Source of the DNA: Gigaspora margarita
Lineage: Eukaryota > Glomeromycota > Glomeromycetes > Diversisporales > Gigasporaceae
Direction of reading: 5' to 3'
Length of the DNA: 64,000 nucleotides
Assembly (NCBI GenBank): GCA_009809945.1
Contig: WTPW01000876.1
Span: forward strand, 1 to 64,000
Shown: piece after piece, positions 34,850 to 46,292 of the stretch
How positions within the stretch are numbered: the stretch's first letter is position 1
Layout: every line of letters begins with the position of its first letter
The notes under the pieces: generated by a model
What the model was told of the DNA's origin: nothing
The model's database searches: none
The model's input: the letters and a program-made list of their open reading frames with translations, nothing else
Program-made: the position numbers and the translations under genes

Positions 34850-35181
34850 TAATCCTCCTTTTTCCAAGATAGCGGTTGGAGAGAATAAACAACCAATTTA
34901 CTGGTCACAATAGGTTAAAAAGCAAAGTAGACAAATTACTAAAAAAATGAAAGAGGAAAATTTGGAGTATCAAGTTGTTATTATTAAGAGTAAATTGACC
35001 GAAGATTATCAGTTGTCGTTAGAAACTTTACTAGAAGCTCAACAAGAAGTTTCACAAAATGACACCGCTTTTGCCCGAAAACAATTAGAGAAAGTTGAGA
35101 TTATCCAATATGATTTTCGCTGAGGAAATTGTGGCAATCAATGAATTGGAAGTTAAGCTAAATAATCTAAAAAACAAATAG
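34850..35181 (+). pseudogene. MVNANEWL-family pseudogene, 5' part deleted
   Basis: Only the C-terminal half survives. TTTCCAAGATAGCGGTTGGA matches the sequence before the coiled-coil part of the 37674 gene. There follow MKEENLEYQVVIIKSKLTED, LETLLEAQQEVSQNDTAFA and ARKQLEKVE, and then the frame is lost. The head, the Cys/His motif and most of the leucine-rich part are gone, and about 75 bases are missing between GGTTAAAAAGCAAAGTAGAC and ACTAAAAAAATG. The 3' flank (GGCCTAAATT, TAAGACAAAA-like) still matches units B and C. Confidence 0.85.
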
Positions 35182-36394
35182 TAATAACTGTAGACCTAAA
35201 TTCGCAAATTAATTTGTTTTTAAGACATAATTCAAACCATTATTATAGACATTACCATTAAATTTTTCTCTTCCCATATTTCTCGATCTTCATATTTTGT
35301 AAGAGATAAATGCCACTTGATATTTTCATAAAAGTAACAAATTTTGGAAATTTAAATGTTACTTTCTATTGCAAATGTTTCCTTATTCGAAAGCTTAAAT
35401 ATGTATTGTGTAATTTAGTAGCATCTTTATTTTTCACACTGTACAATATTTTAAAATTAAAAAACGATTTTTAAAGAATTCAAACTTTTTTATGAATATC
35501 ATCAAACTTATCAGTTATATTTTAGATACAGACTTTTATCAGCCATATTAATGATTTATAATTATCTGAGGTTATATAAAAAACTGGCTTATATTTAAAT
35601 TTTTGGATGCGTTATTGCATCTATTGAATATGCCAGAAAATTACCGTTGTTATCAGGTCATTTTTAAATTTTTTGTATCCACTTTAATAGATTATAACGA
35701 AAAGTAAATCCTATGAGCTTGATAGTCTGAAAAGGTGTATTTGGGTGATTGGTTCTCATAAATAAAACATAACCTAAAATGAAGGCAACTCGAAGGAGGG
35801 TTTAGAAGACTTTGTTCGAGAATCAAGGATCTATTGCAACCAGGATAACTGAGGTTATTTTAGATAATCTTTATTTAATGTAATATTTCTTACTTTAGTT
35901 AATGAGTTCTTATACATCATATATCATATTTGGCTATTTCGATTACCAAGCAATAAGAATAATTAAAGTATCAGGGAGATTCTATGATTAATAATGAGTA
36001 ATTCATCTCTATGACTTTAGTTTCCGCCATTAGAATACTAGAGGTGCCTTACTATTGTTCTTAATGGAGCCTAACGTTTATTAACACCTTTTCTCATGTC
36101 AATCAATGCGTAATACTTCATCATAAATGATCTAAACCTCATTCTCAATGTGATCGCAGTAGTGCTCATCTATAATTATATTTTATGTAAATTTTGTTGA
36201 AAATTTTGAATATGCAAATCATGGCATAATTCAAACATTATCTTCGATGTAATTAATTAGTGATCGTAACAATGCTCATTTAGTATTATCAATAAAAATA
36301 AAGATTATAATTGATACCTGAGTGGTTCCTACTATTCTTCTGTTTGTCAAAAATATCATAGTCAAATTAAAACAAAAATATAGTTAAGTATGAA

Positions 36395-36560
36395 ATATTA
36401 AAAAAAAAAAAATAAATCATCTAAGCACGAAAATTAAAAAAAAATAAAAAATAAAGTCAGAAATACGAAAAATTAAAAAAAAATCATTTAAGTACGAAAA
36501 TTAAAAAAAAAAATAAAGTCAGTTATATACGAAAAATTAAAAAAAAATAAAGGTCATTTG
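36395..36560. repeat. Tandem AAATAAAGTCAGTTAAGTACGA repeats, unit A side
   Basis: Four or five copies of a word of about 35 bp (AATAAAGTCAG ... TACGAAAAATTAAAAAA). A similar cluster is at 39545-39710, between units B and C, so the repeat marks the downstream edge of each unit. Confidence 0.75.
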
Positions 36561-36627
36561 TTATGATTATTTTTGGTATAGTTAAATTTTTTTGTAATAG
36601 GATAGATCTATGATTCAGTTGTGTAAT

Positions 36628-36730
36628 GAGAGATTGAAACCCCAAGTGAGGGATTAAAACCCCAAGCGAGGGATTAAACCCCAAAGCAAGGGATTAAACC
36701 CCAAGCGAGGGATTGAACCCCAAGCGAGGA
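36628..36730. repeat. 20-bp minisatellite (GAGGGATTAAACCCCAAGC)
   Basis: Five near-identical copies of GAGGGATTAAACCCCAAGC in tandem. Present only here and not in units B or C. Confidence 0.9.
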
Positions 36731-36985
36731 GGGAATAAAAATCCAGTATGAATTGAAGTATATAAATAGGTCAGGCTTCAACTTGTGAAAGACTAATCAT
36801 GTTCAATTCATAATAAATAAGTAATAATTTTTAGCTACCAACTAACTACTTTCATTAATGACCAAATATCATTCAATCCGAATATCCTAATAAACATCCA
36901 TCCTACATAACTTTGCTACGCCCAAGTTATCTATCATGTATTAACATCACTCTCTCAATTCTGGGCGTAAACAACAGTTCATAAT

Positions 36986-39703
36986 CCACCGAATAAGGCA
37001 TTGGCATGTGATCTCGTTCCGTTCTTCTGAATCACATGTTCGGAACAATCAAACCAAAAAAGTTAAGTAATGGAACTCATTGTTATATTGAACATGAATT
37101 AGTAACAACAAAAACGGTAAAGGCTGTATCAAAGGCTGTGTAATTTGAACGTGAAAATCCAAAAGAAACCTCCGGAAAAAAAATTAGCAGAACAGTTAGC
37201 ATGAGAAAAATTCAAAGAAAAAAAAAGAAAATGAAACATTTAATTATTTTCAAAAATCTGTGATACAAACAATTAAATGGGTACCTCCCTTTTTCACAGC
37301 CTTAAGCCTGACTTCTATGAAAAATATTTTCATTTTTTTTTTTTTTTTTTAATTTCACGTGCAATCGAAATTATATAAAATGATTAAATTTAGTTCGAAT
37401 TAGAACCTTCTTATTACATCGAAAAATCCATTTAATAAAATCCTCTTGTGTATTCTTCATATTTTATCTTTGGACAAGTCTCGTCGAATCAAAAGCACCT
37501 TGGGCCGTCATATTCTCCGTTAACAACGTTATTACAAGGTCTGTAGTGATTTTTAACATGTGGTTCTCAGATAAACAATTTGGTCCACATAATAAATTTA
37601 CGTAATCGACATTCTATTTTTACAGAATAATTTTTTTAGTATCATTTCTAACGTGCAATAATAACAGTACATTATGGTAAATGCAAACGAATGGTTAGAT
37701 GAAAAAATTCCAAAGCTTCAAAGGGCACAAGCAACACATCTTACTATCTGCAGACAATGTCAAAATGGTCATACACCATATCAGAATGGTTGCAGTTATT
37801 GTAAAAATATAAATCCAAATAATTTTTCAAATCCCCCAAAATATCAATTCGATAATACTATTTTGGAAGGAGAGTTAGATCTTAACGACTTTGTTAATTT
37901 GCAATACCTATATGTCTACGGTGTTGGACAGGATCAAGACCAGCAACAAAAATTAATTAATATAAAGATCGATAAATGTAATAAGCTAACGACTCTACAA
38001 TTTAATAATCTTCCTTTTTCCAAGATAACGATTGGAGAGAATAAACAACTAATTGCTGATCACAATAGGTTAAAAAATCAAGTAGAAAAATTAACTAATA
38101 TGATTCGAAATATTAAAGACTTCAGTCTTGGTGATATAAAAGCAGCTACAAAAAAAATGCAGGAAGAAAATTTGGAGTATCAAGTCGCTATTATTAAAAG
38201 TAAATTGACCGAAGATTGTCAATTGTTGTTAGAAACCTTACTAGAAGCTCAACAAGAAGTTTTACAAAATGACAGCACTTTTGCCCGAAAACAATTAGAG
38301 AAATTTAAAAATAGATTGTCCGATGAGATTACCGCTGAGGAAATTCAAGAGTTATTAGGTAAAATAGTGGAAATTAATGAATTGGAAGTTCAGCTAAATA
38401 ATCTTAAATTTCAAGAAAACAAATAGTAATAGCTTTAGGCCTAAATTAACAAATTAATTTGTTTCTTAAGACAAAATTTAGACCATTATTATAAACATTG
38501 AACTGGAATTCCATTAAATTTCTCTTTCCATATTTCTCGATCTTCATATTTTGAAAGAGATAAGCGTTCCTTTTTTGAAAGCTTAAATATGTATTATGTC
38601 ATTTAATAGCATTTTTATTTTTCACACTGTACAATGTTTTAAAATTAAAGAACGATCCTTAAAGAATTCAAACTTTTTATGAATATCATCAAACTCATCA
38701 GTTATGTTTTAGATACAGACTTTAATCAACCATATTAATGGCTTGCAAGTGCCTGACGTTATATAAAAAACTGGCTTATATTTAAATTTTGGGCGCATTA
38801 TTCGCATCTATTGAATATGCCGTTATCGGGTCATTTTTGTGGTTCCCTTTAATATAACGAAAAGTAAATGCTATGAACTTGATAGTCTGAAAAGGTTTAT
38901 TTGGGTGATTGGTTCTCATAACTAAAACATAACCTTAAATGAAGACAACTCGAAGGAAGACTTGGAAGATTTTGAAGGATCTACTGCAATCAGGATCCCT
39001 GAGATTATTTTAGATGATTTTTATTAATATAATCTTTCTTACTTTTTAGTTAATAATGAGTTCTTATACATCATAGATCATATTTGGCTATTTCGATTAC
39101 CAAGCAACAAGACTAAAGTATCGAGGAGATTCTATGGCTATTGATGAGTAATTCATCTCAATCACACGTCTATGACTTTAGTTTCCGCATTAGAATACTA
39201 GAGGTGCTTTACTATTGTTCTTCGCCTCGAACCAACCCTAATTAACATTTATTAATACCTTTTCTCATGTCAATCAATGCGTAATATTTCATCGTAAATG
39301 ATCTAAACCTCATTCTCGATGTGATTAGCTAGTGATCGCAATAGTGCTCATCTATAATTATACTTTATGTAAATTTTGTTGACAATTTGAATATTCAAAT
39401 CATGGCATAATTCAAACAATATTTTTGATGTAATTAATTAGTGATCGTAACATTGCTCATTTAATATTATCAATAAAAATTAAGATTATAACTGATACCT
39501 GAGTGGTTCCTATTATTCCTCTATTTGTCAAATACCATCGTCAAATTAAAAAAAATAAAGTCAGTTAAGTACTAAAAATTAAAAAAAATAAAATCAGTTA
39601 AGTACGAAAAATAAATAAAGCCAGTTAAACAAAATCAGTCAAGTACGAAAAAATTAAAAAAAATAAAGTCAGTAGTACGAAAAGTTAAAAAAATAAAAGT
39701 CAG
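36986..39703 (+). repeat. 2.7 kb tandem duplication, unit B
   Basis: Starts near CATAATCCACCGAATAAGG. Anchors shared with unit C are CGTTCTTCTGAATC, AAAAAAGTTAAGTAATGGAA and GGCTGTGTAATT. It carries the intact gene at 37674. Its downstream flank matches unit A (CCTGAGTGGTTCCTA and others). Confidence 0.8.
37674..38426 (+). CDS. MVNANEWL-family protein with Cys/His motif, full length
   Basis: 250 residues in one exon, the best-preserved family member with 8215-8937. It opens MVNANEWLDEKIPKLQRAQA. CQNGHTPYQNGCSYC (residues about 29-43) keeps the C-x3-H-x6-C-x2-C spacing. LEGELDLNDFVNLQYL and LINIKIDKCNKLTTLQF form the leucine-rich part. From about residue 130 the protein is helical and charged (DHNRLKNQVEKLTNMIRNIK; ARKQLEKFKNRLSDEITAEE; INELEVQLNNLKFQENK). 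It has no signal peptide, transmembrane segment or catalytic motif. An adaptor or binding role is only inferred from the leucine-rich plus coiled-coil layout. It is the middle gene of three tandem copies and the only one with an unbroken frame, suggesting selection or recent origin. Confidence 0.88.
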   Translation: MVNANEWLDEKIPKLQRAQATHLTICRQCQNGHTPYQNGCSYCKNINPNNFSNPPKYQFDNTILEGELDLNDFVNLQYLYVYGVGQDQDQQQKLINIKIDKCNKLTTLQFNNLPFSKITIGENKQLIADHNRLKNQVEKLTNMIRNIKDFSLGDIKAATKKMQEENLEYQVAIIKSKLTEDCQLLLETLLEAQQEVLQNDSTFARKQLEKFKNRLSDEITAEEIQELLGKIVEINELEVQLNNLKFQENK

Positions 39704-41690
39704 TTCAGAATCCACTGGCCACGTTCCGAATAACAGATAAGGAATTGACACGTGATCTCGTCCCGTTCTTCTGAATCGATTTGCTCGGAACAATCAACCC
39801 AAAAAAGTTAAGTAATGGAACTCATTGTCATGTTGAACACAAATTAGTATTGACAAAAACGATAGAGGCTGTACTAAAGGCTGTGTAATTGAACGTGAAA
39901 TTTCAAAATGAATTCCAATAAATCTTCGAATTTAAGCTGAAAAAATTAACGTTACGGTTAGCATGAGAAAGATTTTTTTAAAAAAAAAAAAGAAAATGAT
40001 GCATTTAATTATTTTTCAAAAATCTGTGATACAAACAATTCCAGTACAGAAAAGGAAAAATTAAATGAGTACCTCCCCTTTTCACAGCCCATGAAAAAGT
40101 TTTTTCTCATTTTTTTTTTAATTTCACATGATAGAATAGATGTAATTGAAATTATATAAAATGATTAAATTTAGTTCGAATTAAATCCTTCTTTTACATT
40201 GAAAAATCCATTTAATAAAATCCTCTTCTTGTGTATTCATATTTTATCTTTGGCCAAGCTCATCGAAGCGCCTTGAGCTGTCATATTCTCCGTCGTTAAC
40301 AACGTTACTCAGATAAACGATTTGTCCACATAATAAATTTACGTAATCGATATCTTATTTTTACAGAATAATTTTTTAGTGCAATCTTAACGTGCAATAA
40401 TACCAATACATTATGGTAAATGCAAACAAATGGTTAGATGAAAAAATTCCAAAGAATGAAAGAGCACAGGCATCATATCTTTTTATCTACAGACAATGTC
40501 AAAATGGTCATACACATATCAGAATGGTTGCAATTATTGTAATATTATAAATCCAAATAATAATTCAAAACCCCCAACTTATCAATTCTATAATACTCTT
40601 TTGGAAGGAGAGTTAGATCTAAACGACTTTGTTAATTTGCAACACCTACATGTCGGCGGTACTGGACCGGGTCAAGATCAGCAACAAAAGTTAATTAATT
40701 TATCGATAAATGTAATAATCTAAAGTATCTACAATTTGATAAATTTCCTTTTTCCAAGATAACGGTTGGAGAGAATAAACAACTGATTACTGATCACAAT
40801 AGATTAAAAAATCAAGTAGAAAAATTAACTAGTATTATTCGAAATATTAGAGGCTTTAGTATTGGTGATATAAAAGCAGCTACTAAAAAAATGCAAGAGG
40901 AAAAATTGGAGTATCAAGTAGCTGTTATTAAGAGTAAATTGACCGAAGATTGTCAATTGTTGTTAGAAACTTTACTAGAAGCTCAACAAGAAGTTTTACA
41001 AAATGACAGCACTTTTGCCCGAAATCAATTAGAGAAATTTAAAAAGAGATTGTCCAATGAAATTACTGCCGAGGAAATTCAAGAGTTATTAAGTAAAGTA
41101 GTGGAAATTAATGAATTGGAAGTTCAGCTAAATAATCTTAAATTTCAAGAAAACAAATAGTAATAGCTTTAGGCCTAAATTAACAAATTAATTTGTTTCT
41201 TAAGACAAAATTTAGACCATTATTATAAACATTGTACTGGAATTCCATTAAATTTCTCTTTTCCATAAATAACAATGAAAGTTATTTCTCGATCTTTATA
41301 TTTTGAAAAAGATAAACGCCACTTGATAATTTCATAAAATTAACAAATTTTGAGATATAAATTACAAAATTATGTTTCTTTCTATTGCAATGTCTCCATT
41401 TTCGAAAGCTTACATATGAATTGTGTTATTTAGTAGCATCTTACTCCTTTATTAGTTATTTGTTTTTACATTCTCATACTGTAAAATGATTTGAAATTAA
41501 AGAATAAATCCTTAAAGAATTCAAATGTTTTTGTGAATGTCATCAAACTTATTTTTAGATACAAACTTTATCGACTATTAATGGTTTGAGAGTATCTGAC
41601 GTTGTATAAAAAAGCTGGTTTATATTTAAATTTTTGAATGCGTTATCGCATTTATTGAATATGGCAGAAAATTTTAGTACACTAAAAAAA
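39704..41690 (+). repeat. 2.7 kb tandem duplication, unit C (3' end cut short)
   Basis: Starts near CAGAATCCACTGGCCACG and matches unit B through the gene and about 0.5 kb of 3' flank. The match is lost near 41.69 kb, where other repeats begin, so the unit is about 2.0 kb. Confidence 0.75.
40413..41160 (+). pseudogene. MVNANEWL-family pseudogene, two frameshifts
   Basis: The start ATG and the head (MVNANKWLDEKIPKNERAQA) are present. One base is missing in CATACACATATCAG compared with CATACACCATATCAG of the 37674 gene (about 40512), and this breaks the frame inside the Cys/His motif. A second deletion of a few bases near 40705 brings a stop in the leucine-rich part. The C-terminal half (40891-41160: EEKLEYQVAVIKSKLTED, ARNQLEKFKKRLSNEI) remains open and nearly identical to the paralogue. 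Decay is therefore recent. If the lesions were assembly errors, the gene would be intact. Confidence 0.85.
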
Positions 41691-41892
41691 CCTACCGCGA
41701 AGCGCTCTTTAAAGTACCCGGGTATTTTACATTCTACACAATGATCTAAGGAGTACAGTACATGGGGGATACTATGGCCGTTCGAAGTTAATTTTTCGGT
41801 TAACATCTCCCCTCCCCACTTCCCTTTGATGTCCCCGGTAAAATGAACTTATGAACATAAAAAAAAATTAAAAAAAAAATAAAAATAAAAAA

Positions 41893-42012
41893 TACTGTAT
41901 AACCGCAAAATAACGCGAAGGGGTGTGGTTTCGAACTTAGGCCTAAATTAAGCTTAATTCAGGCCGAAATTCGAAATAACTCTCTATGCGTTATTTCGCG
42001 GTTATACGGCAA
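41893..42012. mobile_element. 120-bp palindromic MITE
   Basis: Ends TACTGTATAACCGCAAAATA and the complement of GCGGTTATACGGC. The centre TTAGGCCTAAATTAAGCTTA is itself palindromic. A decayed copy is at 21187-21292. Confidence 0.8.
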
Positions 42013-42679
42013 ATATAAATAAAAAATAATTTAAAATTAAAAAAATAATTAAAATAACAAAAAAATAATTTAAAATAAAATATATATATATAAAATAAAA
42101 AAAAATAATTTAAAATAAAAATAATTTAATTCGTGATCCACATGCCAAACAGTAAAAATATATAGTAATATCTGGGGAAAATCAATTCATATGCGCCGAT
42201 CTGCGGAATTAGACCTTAAAATTAGTCTACCGATCTGCAAAAAGTCACATGTTGATTGGATAAAATTAAAAAAATTTCGCGTCAAATTTATTTCCCCACC
42301 TAAAAAAAACAACAAAACATAAGTCAACCCATTTCTCACTTTTAAGAAGTAGTAGAAATTAAATAAACATAGTAAAAAATACGTAAATATTTGATATAGA
42401 AATATGGTGAGTAAAAACTTACTGGTATTATTTAAAGTATATAATCTCTTGTGAAATTTTATAATACGGTATTCATTTTATTCAATACACAGTATTTATC
42501 GCTAATTTATTTATACATATTTATTACAGTAATAAGCAAACATTTAACAAATAAGCTATCCAAATTTATTTACAGGTTTTCGCTTGTTAAATAGTTAGAG
42601 TTAACTTGGGCAGGTTAGTTTAGAATGACGATTGAGACCTGCTACTACAATATGCCGTAGATTTTTTTTTTTTTTTTTT

Positions 42680-43325
42680 NNNNNNNNNNNNNNNNNNNNN
42701 NNNNNNNNNNNNNNNNNNNNNNNNNNNNNNNNNNNNNNNNNNNNNNNNNNNNNNNNNNNNNNNNNNNNNNNNNNNNNNNNNNNNNNNNNNNNNNNNNNNN
42801 NNNNNNNNNNNNNNNNNNNNNNNNNNNNNNNNNNNNNNNNNNNNNNNNNNNNNNNNNNNNNNNNNNNNNNNNNNNNNNNNNNNNNNNNNNNNNNNNNNNN
42901 NNNNNNNNNNNNNNNNNNNNNNNNNNNNNNNNNNNNNNNNNNNNNNNNNNNNNNNNNNNNNNNNNNNNNNNNNNNNNNNNNNNNNNNNNNNNNNNNNNNN
43001 NNNNNNNNNNNNNNNNNNNNNNNNNNNNNNNNNNNNNNNNNNNNNNNNNNNNNNNNNNNNNNNNNNNNNNNNNNNNNNNNNNNNNNNNNNNNNNNNNNNN
43101 NNNNNNNNNNNNNNNNNNNNNNNNNNNNNNNNNNNNNNNNNNNNNNNNNNNNNNNNNNNNNNNNNNNNNNNNNNNNNNNNNNNNNNNNNNNNNNNNNNNN
43201 NNNNNNNNNNNNNNNNNNNNNNNNNNNNNNNNNNNNNNNNNNNNNNNNNNNNNNNNNNNNNNNNNNNNNNNNNNNNNNNNNNNNNNNNNNNNNNNNNNNN
43301 NNNNNNNNNNNNNNNNNNNNNNNNN
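42680..43325. other. Assembly gap (646 N)
   Basis: Unresolved bases. Frames reported across the gap are artefacts. The gap begins after a T run and abuts the left arm of a long near-perfect palindrome. Confidence 0.99.
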
Positions 43326-43655
43326 ATTTTTGAATAATTTTATTACCAAAATATTGGTCTCGATGAGACAGTTCTAATGAATCCAAAATCATCAAAATCC
43401 AATCACAGGATCCCAAGATAATTAAGATTTTGTATAATTTTATATTAACTTTTACTATGTAGACAATCAACGTATGGATTGGTTTTATATATGAAAACCA
43501 ATCCATACGTTGATTGTCTACATAGTAAAAGTTAATATAAAATTATACAAAATCTTAATTATCTTGGGATCCTGTGATTGGATTTTGATGATTTTGGATT
43601 CATTAGAACTGTCTCATCGAGACCAATATTTTGGTAATAAAATTATTCAAAAATA
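43326..43655. repeat. Near-perfect palindrome with arms of at least 160 bp
   Basis: Centred near 43490 (GGATTGGTTTTATATATGAA, continuing to the complement). Each arm carries one CATCTC/GAGATG module (CCAAAATATTGGTCTCGATG; CATCAAAATCCAATCACAGG). The left arm runs into the gap, so the true length is unknown. Confidence 0.9.
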
Positions 43656-43848
43656 GATTAGTATATCAAAATTATTGGCAATTCCATAAATCAGCCCATA
43701 TGTTGGTTTTTAGCTTCTATTCCAATATGATCGGTTCATGACCCAAATCAAATATCTAATAAATTTAATTGGCCAATCTGTGCGTCAAATTACTGACGCA
43801 CCAATGTGATCTGCAGTTCCAGGGGTGATCTGCAGATCCGCTCATATG

Positions 43849-44262
43849 TATTGTTTATTCAAATTCTGGAACCTGGCACTGTCAGAGCAATATCGAACTT
43901 TTTTACTAAGCTAACCTTTCTACACTGAATAAAATAAGTTGTAGAATACATTCTTGCAATTTTAATGGTGGTAAAATCATTAAAATTGGTCCAGTAGTGC
44001 GCGAGATATCATCAAAAAACTTTCGCGACCATATAAAGTTTCTATTTAAACAATATTATTGTTTACATAGAAACTCTATATGGTCGCGAAATGTTTTTTA
44101 ACGATATCTCGCGATATATTGGGCCAATTTTAATGATTTTACCACCATTAGAATCGCAAGAATGTGTTCTACAACTTTTGTTATTCAATAGAAATGTTAG
44201 CTAAGTAAAAAAGTTCGCTATTGTTCTGACAGTGCCAGATTCCAAAAATTTGAATAAACAAT
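43849..44262. repeat. Second palindrome, arms of about 205 bp
   Basis: Left TTGTTTATTCAAATTCTGGA and TGGCACTGTCAGAG pair with CTGACAGTGCCAGATTCCAA and TGAATAAACAATA at the right. The centre, near 44056, lies between two copies of CTATATGGTCGCGAAA-like sequence. Contains CCAATTTTAATGATTTTACC, a relative of the module in the neighbouring palindrome. Confidence 0.88.
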
Positions 44263-44713
44263 AATTGATTTTCCCAAATTTTGCTATATATGGGGAAGCG
44301 GAGTAGATTCTTATAATATATTTTATCGAATTAACTTTAGGGTTTAGGTCATCTTAAGTTAGGGTTAGAGAGGTTTTAGATTGATTATAATATACAAGCA
44401 AAATTGCCTTCCTGACATTTTTAATTAAAACACCAAGATGGGTTTAGACTGCCATTTTTTGCATTCTTCAAGATTTTCGCTTCTCTTTTTTGTTTGCTTC
44501 GCCAAAGATCATCAAAATTTGATAATTGATTGGCCAATTGTCACATGATTCTACTCTGCTTTAGACGACCCCTATATAATATATGCAGCCCCTGTTTGGT
44601 ATGCGGATCACAAATTAAATAAAAAATAATTTAATGGGTATCCGTTTGCTGTACTAAATTTGTACAGTATTAAAAGTTAAATTTTGAAAAATTGGTATTA
44701 ATAACTTTAAATT

Positions 44714-45346
44714 AAGGGAATAGAAATTTGTCGCACCTGCGACATGTTGCACCCGTGATTCGACCAATCAAATCGCTCGATTTTGAAGACAAAAAAATTT
44801 TTTTAAAAAAACCAAAAATTTTACTAGTAAAATATAAGAATATAAGCAATAGCAATATATATAGTGTAAAAGTTTATTCTGAACAACTTTTTTTAAGTTA
44901 CAAAGATAGATTATCTTAGTAAAAAAAGATGTTTATAAGAAAAAACAAAAATTTCCAATGTTAGCACATATATAACTTTTTTTTTACTAATTCAATCTAT
45001 ATTTATGTTTTAAATATTATATGCAAAATTTTACGCTAAACAACTTTTTAAATTAAAAAGATAGATTGTTATAGTAAAAAAAAGTTTTATATATGCTAAC
45101 TTTTGAAATTTTGTTTTTTCTTATAAAACGTCTTTTTTTACTAAGACAATCTATCTTTATAACTTAGAAAAAGTTGTTTAGAATAAAATTTTACATTATA
45201 TGGTGTGCTATTATATATTTATATATGCTTTATTAAGTAAAAACTTTAATTTTTAAAAAAAATTTTTTTTGTCTACAAAATTGAATGATTTGATTGGTCG
45301 AATCAGAGTGCGACATGTCATGGGTGCAGCAAATTTATATTCCCTT
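44714..45346. mobile_element. Fold-back element nested in the 1.7 kb element
   Basis: Ends AAGGGAATAGAAATTTG and the complement of CAAATTTATATTCCCTT, then GATTCGACCAATCAAATC with its complement. The middle holds repeated GATAGATTGT..TAGTAAAAAAA and ACAACTTTTT words in both orientations. The plus-strand frame at 44728 is a shadow of the arm. Confidence 0.82.
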
Positions 45347-45655
45347 AAATTAAATTTATCCAACATATAATTCTATATTTATATTTTATTTTAGTATATT
45401 TAAAAATCAACTTACTTACCAAAAATATATTAATATATTTAAAAGAAAAATTGCTACTAAAAGTGCCACCAAAAAACACTAAATTATAAATAACAAAAAA
45501 TTTATTTAATAAAAATTTTGTTAAATTTTTAATAAAGTTGTAGAGCTAATTTTTCTAATTCTAATAGTAGTAAAATCATTAAAATTGGTTTTGTATATAA
45601 AAAGTTAAGTAATTTAAATTTACTAATTTTTTACTATGTTTATACTATGTTTTAC

Positions 45656-45875
45656 TACCGTATCCTATCATGAATAAGCACCCCTTTTTTGAAATTTCAA
45701 ACTCAATGTTCTTGATAACTATCTTAACAAACTTAATAAAAATTTTTTTATTTAAATTTTATAGATCTATAAAATTTAAATAAAAAATTTTTATTAAGTT
45801 TGATTAGATAGTTATCAAGAATGTTGAGTTTGAAATTTCAAAAAAGGGGGTGCTTATTCATGATAGGATACAGTA
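45656..45875. mobile_element. Palindromic MITE, arms about 108 bp
   Basis: TACCGTATCCTATCATGAAT and AAGCACCCC at the left pair with the complement at the right. The inner part AAATTTTATAGATCTATAAA is perfectly palindromic. The arms are nearly identical, suggesting recent origin or self-repair. Confidence 0.9.
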
Positions 45876-46292
45876 TATAAAATATATTAAAGACTAAATA
45901 TTTTTAGATATGTGTCAGTGTTAAACAGATTTATTTAAACTATTTAAAAAAATTAATATTTATTTTTGTTAATCAGACCAAAATCAAGATTAGATCCAAA
46001 ACAATCTAAAAATTCAGTTTTTTTTTAATTTTATTACTAGTTTTTGTATGCTATGATTTTTTTAATACTGTACTGTACTAAATTTAGTATAACATAATTT
46101 TAGGCCAATACAACAAGTTTAAGAATAAGCTATACAAAATTTTTATTAATAAATATTTCTAAAATTACAACAAGATAGTTCTAATATTCAAATATATTTT
46201 GGCAAAATTTGATTAAATATGGTCAAATAATTAATTCAAAATTAATTTTTTTGTATATACTAAATTTAGTACAATAGCCAAATGGATACTTA

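Larger units (their letters stand above)
34300..36985 (+). repeat. 2.7 kb tandem duplication, unit A
   Basis: Shares the upstream flank, gene and downstream flank with units B and C. Clear anchors are GAACGTGAAAATACAAAAT (34325), CTTGATAGTCTGAAAAGGTG (35720) and GATCGTAACAATGCTCATTT (36262). The gene copy is internally deleted. The unit ends with a 20-bp minisatellite and A-rich repeats that B and C lack or carry in shorter form. Confidence 0.75.
42133..44611. mobile_element. 2.5 kb TIR element spanning the assembly gap (GTGATCC ends)
   Basis: The left end GTGATCCACATGCCAAACAG pairs with the complement of CTGTTTGGTATGCGGATCAC at the right. The flanks are A/T-only on both sides. Inside are the gap, two large palindromes and AAGCGGAGTAGATTCT paired with GATTCTACTCTGCTTT. 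Its ends resemble 23424-25286. No coding capacity is seen. Confidence 0.75.
44635..46292. mobile_element. 1.7 kb TIR element, relative of the 17.7-22.7 kb element
   Basis: The left end TGGGTATCCGTTTGCTGTAC and the right end, reverse-complemented (TAAGTATCCATTTGGC), pair. ACTAAATTTAGTA is near both ends. It contains two fold-back insertions (44714-45346 and 45656-45875). The TTAA flank is clear only on the left. Confidence 0.75.

Noticed and set aside
36628..36730. Regular 20-bp repeats resembling a CRISPR array
   Set aside because: The copies are directly adjacent without unique spacers and the genome is eukaryotic; it is a minisatellite.
42601..43506. Long reading frames of 233-301 residues on both strands
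   Set aside because: They consist almost wholly of unresolved bases of the assembly gap.
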